A DNA stretch of 64,000 nt from Pseudevernia furfuracea (Eukaryota; Ascomycota; Lecanoromycetes; Lecanorales; Parmeliaceae). The notes under the pieces are model-generated. The model was given only the letters and a program-made list of their open reading frames with translations. It did not search any database and was not told where the DNA came from. Both the position numbers and the translations under genes were made by a program. Of the stretch, positions 43,954 to 54,861 are shown one piece after another (positions within the stretch are counted from its first letter, which is position 1; the number at the start of each line of letters is the position of its first letter). Where the stretch lies: contig JAIUPT010000020.1 in assembly GCA_022315425.1 (NCBI GenBank), positions 1,798,001 to 1,862,000 of the forward strand, given 5' to 3'.

Positions 43954-44602
43954 TCACGAAAAACGAAGAGACCCCTTCCACCTATTGATTACACTCTTGA
44001 ACCACGACCTTTTCGGCGCCGCATCGAGCTCCTTCAACAGCACATCGTAGTAAGTTGGGTTCGAGGCCGGTTTCATCATCTTTTCGGATAGGGGATACTG
44101 TTTGTCGACAACACGAGACTCTTTGTCAGCCGCGCATTCATTGTTTTGTTTATTCCTTGGTTTATCCAATGCGAGGATTGTGGGTAGCCATTCCCCCTGA
44201 GTTGCTTGCTTGCTTGAAAACACACAGGCATAGGTCCAGGAAGCAAAACAAAAATTCGTCAACCACTATCCGACGTACCGTCTTCATGTACCTATTCTCC
44301 AGAAAAGAATACAGCACATTGACCTGTTCCAGCTCGCCCTTTTCGTCAAACGCCACCTTCGTCGGTACGCTCGCTAGGGCTTGGTTGGAGACGACGTTGT
44401 CTCCGGGGCTTGTCGGGGAGGGCTTGAGCCGCGTGTCGATTCGGCGCGACATGGATTTCTGGAAGGAGACTTCGGGGCGGAGGAGGTCGGGGGGCCATTG
44501 GGTTAGGATGCGTTGGTAGTGCTTGTGTACGATCTGGAGGGTGATTTAGTTGGGGGAAGCATTGTCTTGAATAATGGGGGAGTTTCTTACGGACTTTGCC
44601 AT
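43954..44602 (-). CDS. CBP6: Mitochondrial cytochrome bc1 assembly factor, Cbp6/UQCC2-like
   Basis: Cbp6 partners with Cbp3 at the mitochondrial ribosome to receive newly made cytochrome b. Exons are 44591-44602 (12 nt), 44279-44533 and 43954-44097, all phase 0, giving 136 residues. The N-terminal helix AKSIVHKHYQRILTQWPPD and LRPEVSFQKSM match the short fungal proteins of this family, and so does the conserved block LYSFLENRYMKT|YPLSEKMMKPASNPTYYDVL. The C-terminus is basic (WFKSVINRWKGSLRFS). The 4-codon first exon is inferred from MAKS and good splice signals. The family call rests on pattern memory, not a search. Confidence 0.65.
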
Positions 44603-45872
44603 TGGGAAGAAGAGGGATGAAGACGTGTCTATGGTATGGTTAATGCAATTGGTAGGTATGGGTTTGGCAATCGATGATGGCGGACGGTCAAGCTAGTCCT
44701 TAATCGAGTAAGGCGTCAGTTGTCAATTTCCTCGTGGTGGCGGCAGGCGCAATTGGGACAGTCGCTGTATCATATTTCAAGTTATTCGCAGCGGACTCGA
44801 AAACAAGGCAATTTAATTGTCTATCTAGTGAACGCGGATGACAAGACGAAGAATGCTGCGGGTCAAATGTTTGGCCTACAATGGACATGTAAGTAAGGTC
44901 TTCAGAGAACGAAGCTCGTTTTTACACGATTCTGTCGCCCTTCGAGGATAGTGCACACCACATCGGCGGGAACTCGAAGGGTGATAATCTTAGTTACTTC
45001 CTGCACAGGCTCAACCTTCTGCACCCAGCAATGCACTTCTGCAGGCGATTTCTGCTAACCGGCTGCCCATTCTCTTTCAAAAAGGCACTTTTTTGCAGCC
45101 TTGCCCTAAACATTCTCGTGCTTGAGCGAAAGTATCCCTTCCTGAAAAAGCTTTTGCATGATCATCAATCACGTCAGCCTTGGGCTCGCTGGTCCGTATA
45201 CCAGCCTCTCTGAGCTCAGATCAAGTCAAAGTGCAATGCTACTCGAGATTTCAAGCATCGAGAATGTGACGGACATTGCCTACGCCTCATGATTGTGGAG
45301 TGCGAATGTTGCCCAGAAACTCAAGATGTGCTCGAACGCAAATATGAACGAGACGGGGAAGCAGAGCCTTGGAGAGACGGTGGGTACTTAAGCCGCCGGA
45401 CCATGAGTACGAATAAACAGATTCCTCTCTATTCTGAGTTTATTCAAATATGCAAAGTCATTTCCTTCTCGCACTCTCCCGGCATTTCTTTTCTGTTTCT
45501 TCTTGAGTGATCTCTTTCAAGTACTGCCGGAGTAACACCACCGACACTTCGGCAAATCATTGGCAGCATTTGAGGCGGTGAGCAGAGCGGTGAGTACCAT
45601 CTGCTTATGTTTTGCCGGCGATAATTACTACGCTTCCTCTTCCCGTCGAGTTTGATTACTAGGAGCTTCTATGCCAAGACGGGAAACCCCATATACATCT
45701 CTTGACCCCTAGGTTTAGAGGAAAGTCAAGTCGTGACCTGACCATTATTTAAGGGATTACTAATTAAAAGACACTTAATTATATAAGCTATTACCAACGA
45801 TCCAGCCTACAAGTGACATTCTGAACAGAAACGTTCCATATAACATCTCCGTAAAGTTACAACTCCCTTAAC
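44603..45872. other. Gene-poor AT-rich region
   Basis: Only short chance frames are seen. The section 45700-45850 is especially AT-rich. No repeat family or RNA gene recognised. Confidence 0.45.
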
Positions 45873-45873
45873 G

Positions 45874-46602
45874 ATGTCGAAACCAGGCACCACCTTACTT
45901 AAAGGGACGCATCAGAGCCGTCCTATTTGACTTCACGGGCACCTACCTGGACTGGCACTCCAGTATCGCCACTGCTCTTCCATCCGCTCTTTCCTCGGAC
46001 GCAAAATCCGACTTCGCCCTAGAATAGAGACAAGGATACTTCGACGCCAACGCCGCCCGCCGACACGACGGCCAACCACCGGAAGATATCGATACCACGC
46101 ATCGACGAGTTCTCAACAAGGTCCTTGAGAAGCGTCCTGACATAAATCCATGTTCACAGACGAAGTGAAGGAGAAGGCCGTCAAGGCATGGCACACCCAG
46201 CGCGCATGGCCCGACGTGCCAGACGCGCTATGGAAGCTCAAAGAGCACGGATTGGAGGTCTTCGTGCACGCGAACGGCACGACACGATTACAACTCAAAC
46301 TCGTTCGAAACTCTGGCCTGAAATTCGACATGCGCTTCTCAAGCGAGCTACTGGGCTACTATAAGCCGGTGTTACAGAGCTATCACAAGGTATTGAAGCT
46401 ACTCAAGCTGCAATCAGAGGAATGCGTCATACTAGCTGCTCACGCTGACGAGTCGCGCGGCGCGAAGGCAGTGGGCATGAAGACCATATATGTGCGCCGG
46501 TGGACGGATGATGTGCGGGAGGATCAGGGGCAGGTCAGAAGGGAGCATGATGCGTATTTGGGGGACATGAGGGAGTTGGATGACGTGATAGCGAGGCTGT
46601 AG
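45874..46602 (+). pseudogene. HAD-type (2-haloacid dehalogenase-like) pseudogene
   Basis: The coding thread is that of a HAD-superfamily dehalogenase. The nucleophile motif is LFDFTGTYLDWHS near 45925. The substrate-cap block YFDANAARRHDGQPPEDID follows, then HANGTTRLQLKLVRNSGL, the lysine block SSELLGYYKP and the acidic end block GAKAVGMKTIYVRRWTDDV. It is broken by a frame change near 45912, a TAG at 46025-46027 where a tryptophan codon is expected (TGG to TAG) and a second frame change near 46145. From ATG 46150 the last 150 residues are open, but without the nucleophile aspartate. Confidence 0.75.
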
Positions 46603-46870
46603 GTGGGAGGTAAGGTTCAATGTACTCACTGTGAAATCTCGACATGCCTTGTTGCTTCCCTGCAAGCTTCAAATGTACCCAGATTCTGGAAAGCGCTGCC
46701 AAGGGTGTGGCTGCATGAGATACACGGATACGAGGATCTGGACCTCCACCGCTACCCAGCTCCATCCGATTCAACCTCTCGCCCCTCAACGCCAGTAAGT
46801 CCTCACATACATCGCAGCCTGATTCCATCCCATCTCACCCTCACAGCGCCTTCCCTCCAACGTCCCCACC

Positions 46871-47564
46871 ATGTTCAGCACAACGACCTCCATGCCCGCC
46901 TCCGCAACCGCCTGCTCCGACCCAACCTTCATCTCCTCAGACACGATGTTCAACTGGTGCCCAGCGCAAACGCAACCCTGCCCTGAGATATCTGGCGGGG
47001 ATACAAGCGCGAATCTCTGCTCACCCAGCCCTCTGGACCCACTACTGCACGTGCACCAACGGGACTTCCCCAGACTGCACACGCTTTGTCCAGACGCTAG
47101 CGTTCTCCATCTGCCAGGCCACATGCACGCAGTGCGTGAACGGGCACCTCGGATACCGCGGCGCAGGAGAGAACGCGCGGTGCGGGTACGAGGACCCCGC
47201 TGCGGTGGGGGGGCTGAGTGTGCAGACGTACGCTGTGTCGACGCTGGGGGCTGGTTTCGTCGCTGCGCCGTCTTCGGCGTTATCGGTAGGTTCGGCGGGA
47301 CTCGAGGTCGGGTGTACGCTGGGCGCAGTTCTTTTGGTTGGTCTTGCATACTTTCTGGATTCGCCGACGATCAAGATCAAGTATGAAAGGAAGGTCGTTT
47401 CAACAGGACGGTGGAGCAGGTGGGTGGATTCAGATTGTGGAAGTGTGGGATACGGTAAGCCTGGATTGAATGGAGCTTCGGCTGGACATGAGCTGGAGGG
47501 TTCGAAAACTACGGCTGGCAGGATCAGTGGAGGATGGCTGGGTAGCCACATCTCGAAGCTGTGA
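46871..47564 (+). pseudogene. DUF7707-like cysteine-rich secreted protein, frameshifted
   Basis: A first frame reads ACSDPTFISSDTMFNWCPAQ, TQPCPEISGGDTSANLCSP. Near 47036 the protein-like reading jumps to another frame (WTHYCTCTNGTSPDCTRFVQ, TLAFSICQATCTQCVNGH), which stays open to TGA 47562-47564. The W-C-x2-Q...C...C-x-C...C-x(6)-C spacing is that of the fungal DUF7707 secreted proteins, which normally end in a GPI signal. Here a hydrophobic stretch (TLGAVLLVGLAYFL) is followed by about 60 polar residues. The start is uncertain and a short upstream exon before the intron GTAAGT (46796) is possible. Confidence 0.5.
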
Positions 47565-50292
47565 AAACAGCTCGGGGTGAGGAATCCGAAGTCAGTATCG
47601 AATTTTAAGGAAATGGTAGGAGCGAAGAAGATGAGTACGTCAACGTGGAGACAAAAGATGGGTTTTGGTAATCAATAAAAACTCTTAAAACTTAGGACTC
47701 AAATCAGATGGGTAGAATGGAAGGATAGCAATTACGAAAGAGAAGGACTTGACAAAACCACAACTAGACGTTATATATAATAACTAACAATCTAATAACG
47801 AAGTAATCCCTTTAGCACACGAGGCGGTCTTACTACTACTATCTTTCATATACCCCTTTCTTCAAAATCAAGAATCCTCTGAAGATGTAACCTCGCCTCT
47901 TGCGTTTTCTTTTTATACGTGCCTGGGTTTTCGAAGAGGAGGAATTTTTTTCTTTTTTTCTTCTTTTTCGACGTCGATTGATGGATCTCGGGACCGAAAA
48001 GTTTCTATCGAATGCATTGTTGGTCTATCTGCTAGAGTTGATGTAGAAGAGGATATATAACGAAGGATATAACAGGGCAGAGGCTATGATGTGGATGGGA
48101 TTTGGAGATGTTGGAGGGGAAAATAATGAGGGAGACGGCTTTGAGCAGAGGCTGTGATGGGATGGGATTTGGAGATGTTAAGAGGAAAAAAAATGAGGGA
48201 AACGGCTTGAGCAGGGGTAAGGTAGTGGATTAAGTAGTAGTCTGGCGGCACGTGTTTCTGGGTAGTAATAAAAGTCAGCGGTGGGCTGATACTGACTTGA
48301 CCCGGTTTCTTTCTTCGGACGGTTGTGAAACTTGATTTTTTCTTTTCTTTCTCAATGTACCTAGGTATCTGATGGGAATATATATCTCGCGATACCTAAT
48401 TTTGTACGTATGTATTTTCTCCTCCCACGCTACGCTACGTGGGCGGCGGGGCAATAGAGTATCTATCTGTTCTGACTCTAGAGTTTCTAGGTTTTCTCGT
48501 ATGTATACTCGCAAAGGAAGGGGTCTTCTCAACGGGGCATGGCTGCAACATACCTCCTTGCATTACTACACCTTTGCTAAGGCGGACCAAGATAGGTACA
48601 TTCTTTCGGATCGACGTTGCCCCTAGAGTATCTTGCTTGCGACCGTTGAGGCACCCTTGGATCTTTCGTCGTTATCAGCAAGCTATGTGTTAAGGTTGAC
48701 GTCAATAGCTTGAGTTGACAGGTATGTTGAGATGTTTGATTTCTAATTAGGTATGGTATGGTATGGTATTGTATGGTATGGTCGATGGGTAATTAGGAAC
48801 TGTGTTGTACTCTACCTACCGTGCACAAAGTTGGTACTGGTGAACAGGAAGCTGGGAGAAAATTGATAGGTACGAGAGTACATAGATAGTACAGGCGCAA
48901 AAGGCAAAGAGCAAAAAGCAAAAAGCAAAAAAGATTTTAAATAAATAAAAAGCTGCATGCGACCCGATTGTCCAATTAGTCGGATGAGATGATGCAGGCA
49001 GTGTGGAAGGAGATGCTCGGGCGTGTCGCTCATAGGCGGGGTAATTCCCCTTGCTTGCATGAGGGAAAATATGAATTTAAAAGATGCAGCAGATGCAACA
49101 TATGCATATGTATGTATTGCGACGTAGGAGCACCGTTTAAGTAGGTAAGAAAGAAAGAAAGAAAGAAAGAAAGAGAAAGAGATTTTTCCGTCATTAAAAT
49201 AACAAATGCTCAGGTTTCCGGACCAGCGAGTGGCTTGATTACTGTATATCTTGGAAATGCACATGATTTTCGGTAAAAGCTCGTGATCTGCCTGCGGTAC
49301 GTCACTTGATAGATGGTTATTGGTTACCAAAGGGTGGGGAAGCTTACACATGGGAATTTCTTGACGCTAGGGGGGCACCGCATACCGTGTTATTATGAGA
49401 GAATTGTATGAGTGATCGAAGGTTCTTATGCCTCTGCTTCTAAGAAGACATTCGAACAGGGACACTCTACCGATTTTTTACTCTATGTGATAGAGATATA
49501 TATGCCTTGACGATGCGATTTTTCCCAGCACCAAGAAAATCCAGTCCGTTGTGCATAATAAATATTAATTGTCACTCGACCGAAAGCCTCCCGCAGCAAA
49601 AAAGGTCGTTCGGATCCGTGACCACAAACACTGCCTCGTGCCGACACCGTCCCAGAAGAAAAGTCAGTCCTACTGGTCGGCTGCTCTTACTGGCCCAAGC
49701 CAGCTCGTTGAAGCAGGAGAACCTATATCAAGCATCGTGCAGAAGCGAGCGCAGCAAACTGCTTCACACCGACCCGCCTCGAGCCTCAAACGGCTTCTAT
49801 TCAGTCCTGAGTTAACGCCAAGCACCAACACCCCCCTCCGGTCATATGCACGCGCAAAGTATTTCCGCGGGGTTTCCTGTTAGACTGGCGTATAGATAGA
49901 TCCAATTCTTCGTCCGGCTATTTGGCAATATGCACTAAAATCGGGATACATATTCCCTACCAGACGGGTAATTTAGAAGCTGGATTCCTGCATACATCAA
50001 CCAGATATCTCTCTGCTTGAAAACTGAGGCCTTGACATCATCTGCAAGTCTACAAGCACCTCTTTTTTTCAGCGTGGGCTGCCCAATTGCCAGGTCAAGT
50101 GATGATAAATGCGGTCCGATCTCAAACTTCGCCTTCCCGTATTTCTTCGTCATTTTTCTTGCGCAAACTTACCTCCATTCTATTAACATGACTCTTAGTC
50201 CTTCGCACGAAGCTCTTAACAGCTGCTGAGGATCCAAGTCCCTCACACTCTAGCTCAAAGGTCTGTCCCGCTCACCAACAACACTATTCAGT
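47565..50292. other. Long gene-poor region with microsatellites
   Basis: It holds a GGTAT pentamer array (about 48750-48782), a GAAA array (about 49147-49180), a T-rich stretch at about 47950-47970 and several AGAGG/GGGATGG near-repeats at 48080-48190. No convincing gene on either strand. Confidence 0.5.
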
Positions 50293-51650
50293 ATGAGTAC
50301 CGCCCGCTCTTACCAAAAATCAGCAGCAGCGCCTAGCCAGAAGACAGCCCTAGTCACTTTTCGAGTTTTTGACGGCCATAAGGTAGGAGATCCAACGACC
50401 GTGTTAATCGACGGCGACAAAATCGGCGCCTCATGCAATGCCGCCGGGGCACAAGTCGTCGACGGGGAGGGCGGGGTGCTGATTCCCGGTCTGATCGACT
50501 CCCACTGCCATATCGATAGTGAAGCCAAATTGAAGACGCTGACCACTTATGGTATCACCACGGCGTTGGATATGTTGTGCTGGCCCATTAGCACTATGCA
50601 TGATATGAAAGCTCTGGCCGGCAGGGATGGGTACCCAGATTATCTTAGCGCGGGCCTGGCGGCTACTTCTCGATCTTCGCTCCCTTATTCAGAGGGTCTG
50701 GTCGAGTCTGTTGCAGAGACGACACAGTGGGTCGCGGATCGGGTGCACGAGGGCTCAGGCTAGTTGCTCGCAGAATCCAAACGTAAGTTGGATTGCTGAC
50801 TTGGAAGTGGTCAGATTACATCAAGATGATTGCCGATTATCCGATGGGGGAATCGGAAGTGGAGGAGCTGGCCGCTGTGGCCGCTGCAGCGCGTGACCTT
50901 GGGAAATTCTCCATCGCACACGCCGTGACGCTCAAAGGGCAGCAGAGATCCCAGGCGGCCAAAGTGGATTTCATCACGCACGTGCCTCTTGACGAAGCTC
51001 TAGACGAGGCTTTCGTGCAGACGATGGTCGCCGAGAACCGCTGCGCCATCCCGACGCTCATTATGATGAAGCTTACTGCCGAGGGCAAGGGTCACTCGAG
51101 TCGGAAGCCGGGCACTGAAGGGAAGAAGGACTTCCCCCTGCCAAGCAAGAGCGTGAAGAGGGATTATTCCTTGGCAAGCAAGAGCGTCAAGCTCATGCAC
51201 GACGCCGGCGTGCCGATTCTGGCAGGCGACGACCACAATACTGCGTGGTTCACGCCTGCGCACCCAGAAGTTGGCAACAGCATGCATGAGGAGCTCAAGC
51301 TGCTGGTGGATGCTGGCTTGAGCCCGACGGAGGCGTTGCGCGCTGCTACGGTGACGCCGGCTCAGAAGTTCAAGTTGTGGGACCGCGGCATTGTCATGCC
51401 TGGCAGTCGAGCAGATTTAGTTTTATTGAGGGAGGATCCAACGGTGGATATAGCGAATATTGGAACCATAAAGCAAGTCTGGTGCGCCGGGGTAAGCTGG
51501 ACGCCGAAGCAGAGTCTGCTGGAGCGTAGCAGCTACTTCGATTACGGGTGGACGGCTGCGAGTCGAGACTATGTCAAGAACATGATAGGTTACTGGATTG
51601 AGAGAATACTAAGGCTAGGGAGGAGGATGTACGGTGGTGGTGGGCTATGA
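50293..51650 (+). pseudogene. Amidohydrolase (imidazolonepropionase-like), apparently interrupted
   Basis: The first half (50293 to about 50758) carries the metal-binding GLIDSHCHID motif and TTYGITTALDML. The second half (about 50808-51650) carries DYIKMIADYP, FSIAHAVTL, FITHVPLDEALDEAF, LMHDAGVPILAGDDHN and GLSPTEALRAATVTPAQ, so the family and its metal ligands are clear. Between them the frame meets TAG at 50761-50763. The only good donor (GTAAGT at 50783) lies after that stop and would leave an intron of 32 nt or less. Either the gene is dead or an unusual intron is used. A short internal duplication (SKSVKRDYSLASKSVK) is also seen. Substrate unknown. Confidence 0.55.
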
Positions 51651-52078
51651 ACAAGATACCCCGGTGAGTACCCTCGTACCTAAGGTACCTTAGGTAAGGG
51701 AAGGTACATTATGTGAGCCAAATGCTAAGGCGCTAGTCCCTAACAGGCAGTACCCGCAAGACTAAAACCAGACTGACTGCGAAAGTTGTATAGTAATCTG
51801 TATTTTCTACCGTACCCAATTTTATAACTCGACAGCGAGAGCCTTGATCACTAAACTTTTGTTTGATGAATTCCTCTACTCGGTTTGCTGTGAAATTCAC
51901 AAACCAAAAATACAAGCGCATATTGGACTACTGAAGAATTGTCTGACTTCAAAATCCCGCCCAGTGCAATTTTTCTTTTGTAACACCGGAGACAGAGTAG
52001 TCGTGCCTAGTATTGGGTTTATTGCGCTTTTCAACAAAGTCTAGCTTTGCAACAATCTGATAAAAGTACTGCACGCTC
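51651..52078. other. Intergenic region
   Basis: A small palindromic block (CCTAAGGTACCTTAGG, about 51680-51695) follows the amidohydrolase stop. No gene seen. Confidence 0.45.
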
Positions 52079-52574
52079 GTGGCGACCTATCGTGCTGCAG
52101 GCTTCATCCCCATTTTATCGCCGCTGGCCAGGTTTCCGCTGCTGTTCAACTACTTCAGCACCTTCCTACAGGACAAATGGTTGAGCAAGGACCGTATCGC
52201 AGAAGATATACGGGCTAACGAAGCTAATGGGAAGAAGTATCAGCTGACTCTGATCCATGCCGAGGATGATTATGACATCCCGCGGCATCACACCGAAGTC
52301 CTCTTCTGGCACGCCGTCATTGCTACGGTGCCCCAAGATATACCTACGACGAACTCGATGAGGTGAAATATACATCAAGGAGTGATCTGGGCGCTGCAGT
52401 GTCGGTCATGGAATGGCGAACAAAAAACGGCGTCACGAGAGAGGAGTTCCTAAAGACTGGCCTCACGGGGTTGTCATGGGCAATCCGGTAATCACCATGG
52501 CCGTCATGCGCATCTTTGAAGCCGCGAATTCGTCGTTCAATGATGCAAAGGAGGAGAAGATTTACAGTAGATAA
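52079..52574 (+). pseudogene. C-terminal remnant of an alpha/beta hydrolase
   Basis: Three frames follow one another: GFIPILSPLARFPLLFNYF with LTLIHAEDDYDIPRHHTEVLFW (the acid-loop aspartate), then TYDELDEVKYTS ... EWRTKNGVTREEF, and last PKDWPHGVVMGNPVITMAV (the histidine loop), ending at TAA 52572-52574. This order matches the end of fungal alpha/beta hydrolases. The N-terminal half with the nucleophile serine is missing from the window. Two small frame changes near 52345 and 52455 break the rest. Confidence 0.65.
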
Positions 52575-53148
52575 TTTGGAGTTAATTGTGCTTGAGCAAA
52601 TTTCTCCCATGCAACGACCTTCAGCACAAAGAATTTCCTTACACAAACACAAATAGATAGCCTAAGACTTAGCTCGCAATCACCCTTCGTCGATTTGATG
52701 GATGTATGTGAAATATGAGTGTAGTGTGAAAGAACGTTGTTCTATGAAGGGCCATGCGAGCGATATCGAGCTGTGTATTGTATGCGATCTGTAGGACAAT
52801 GTTGCTGGTCAAGGTAAGTAGAATTGAGAATAAAGGTAAAATATCTTGTAGACTTTGCCATTGTCAAGAAGAACAATGAAGCAGGCGTCTATGGTTACAA
52901 ATAGAGTGAAGTCGTAAGGTCGTACTCGTAGTGATGTCTTTGCCAAGCCTTGTCCTGGTGGCGCCGGCTGATGACCCATCTACTCCGCCCGCTAAACAAC
53001 GAATCTCCTGGAATCCTCAATCCCTAAAGCATTTCATCAGCACACTACCACGACTGGATCCATTTGAGCCATCTACGGTACCCTATACATACATCTCAAC
53101 TCTCACTTGTCTTTCGACTGGTAAAGAAAGGTTGGTGTGAGTCTCACA
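52575..53148. other. Intergenic region upstream of BSD2
   Basis: No gene or repeat seen. The right part should hold the BSD2 promoter. Confidence 0.45.
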
Positions 53149-54416
53149 ATGAGCTCACACAAGTACGAAAGGGTGAGCCTCTTGCGACAGCATCCCCTTA
53201 TGCTACCACTCTCCGTCTCTGTCAAGACGGAAGCTGACATTCATCGACCACAGGTGTCTGCAAAAGACGAAGAAGATTGTCAAGATATTCATCAAAGAGC
53301 TTCAAACACAGATACAACCCCCTCTTCTCCACCTCCTTCATTTCGCTCTCGAGCGTCATCTCCATTATCCCGACACCTACTATCCGAAGATCCTATAACA
53401 ACAGAAGCCGAGAGAACACTGGCGGATACTTTCGACGACGGATCCGACTCAGATGACGATAACCATAATGAAGGGGATGACCGTCAGCGCCTGATGCGGG
53501 CCAATACCCATCAATCCGACTCGGAGCGAGTTGTACACGATGGCAACCGACCAAATCTGCCAGGGACTGTCACAAGACTTCCAGTCGTGGTACCTCCAGT
53601 CTCATCCAACACCCCTGCCAGACCCTATACAGGCGCTGCACCCTTCTCTACCTTCTCCCACTCCAATGACGGCGTGTTTGCAAATCTTAATGCAAAGCCA
53701 GAACGCGGCGAAAAGCTAGAGGAACAACCACCGGTAAGCACTTTGGTTGTTTTATGTCTTTTGCGGGCCTCGTGCTAACTTTTTTTTAGTCCTACGAAGC
53801 CGCTGCTGCGGACGCCACACCCCCTTACTGGGAAACCACCATCCTGGCACCAGGCCACCTTGCATCCAGCGACGAAGTATACGTCGATGGTCTTCCAGTC
53901 GGCTCCCTCTTCAGCTTTGTATGGAATGCCATGATCAGCATGTCCTTCACCCTCGTCGGTTTCCTACTCACCTACCTCCTCCATACCACACATGCTGCGA
54001 AGAACGGCTCAAAGGCCGGTTTGGGCATTACACTCGTTCAATACGGGTTTTACATGCGCAGTGGTAGATCTACAGTACCCGCCCCTACAAATGGTCAAGA
54101 TCCGGCCTTCACAGCACCGCAGGATCCAAATAGCCACGACTTCGACCCTAATTCCGTCTCTGACAGCGCAGCTGCCGTGGCCGCTGCAGCTATTGCGGAA
54201 TCTTCTCAACAAGCGGCAGCGAGTGGTGCGACCAGTGTAGCAAACAGCGACTGGCTAGCATATGCGTTGATGATTGTGGGATGGTTCATACTCATCCGGG
54301 CGGTTAGCGATTTCTTCAAAGCAAGGCGGCATGAACAATTGGTGTTACAGAGTCCTGATCGTGGACTCAACGTTCCTGTTGTTGCGGATACTGAGACGCC
54401 CGAGGAAGTGGTTTGA
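53149..54416 (+). CDS. BSD2: Bsd2/Ndfip-like membrane adaptor of Rsp5 ubiquitin ligase
   Basis: Bsd2-type proteins recruit the HECT ligase Rsp5 to metal transporters and other membrane cargo in the Golgi and endosomes. Exons are 53149-53172, 53254-53733 and 53790-54416, giving 376 residues. The first intron (81 nt) is in frame and would add 27 residues if retained. Removing it gives MSSHKYERVSAKDEED, the family's usual start. PY-type motifs PPSY and PPYW lie near residues 167 and 180. Transmembrane segments follow: FSFVWNAMISMSFTLVGFLL with a closely spaced second segment (GLGITLVQYGFYM), then a third near the end (WLAYALMIVGWFILIRAV). The N-terminus is Ser/Asp-rich and cytosolic. Confidence 0.9.
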
Positions 54417-54861
54417 GGGTTCCGTACGACGGCGCATTTCGGGACGTGAATGGCTGAGTAAGAGCTTGGGGTATTAATTGTGGTAAGCAAGGCGTTGATG
54501 AATCATGTCTATTGTATGAAATTGATTATCTCTTATGAAAGCCTCCACATTTAGCTTGCTGTCTCTCAGTGTTGTTCAGAAGAAGGTGCCAAACTTGAGC
54601 GTTTTCCTTTAGGTATTCGGTTACCCTTGCAAGTTGCAGATTACTTATCAATTGTCCGGCTTCGGATCCCTCGGCCGATCGCGAAATTTCGTCACTTCTA
54701 AGTAAGAGGCGGAGCTGCTCACTTCAAACTTCATTTTCCACTCCATTGCGTCCACCAACCGTCATGCTTCTTACCGTGCCCTTCTTATCGCCTTTTCAGC
54801 ACTTGAATTTTGCAAGATCAAGCTCCCAAGTCGTCAGCTGTACAACATCTACAACCGCATC
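54417..54861. other. Intergenic region between tandem genes
   Basis: No gene or repeat seen. It presumably contains the promoter of the NADH dehydrogenase gene. Confidence 0.5.

Noticed and set aside
46786..47349. 187-codon minus-strand frame opposite the DUF7707-like gene
   Set aside because: It is an Arg/Pro/Ser-rich shadow of the plus-strand coding sequence.
48812..49351. 179-codon minus-strand frame
   Set aside because: It crosses the GAAA microsatellite (read as FFLSFFLS) and AT-rich sequence. There is no conserved motif.
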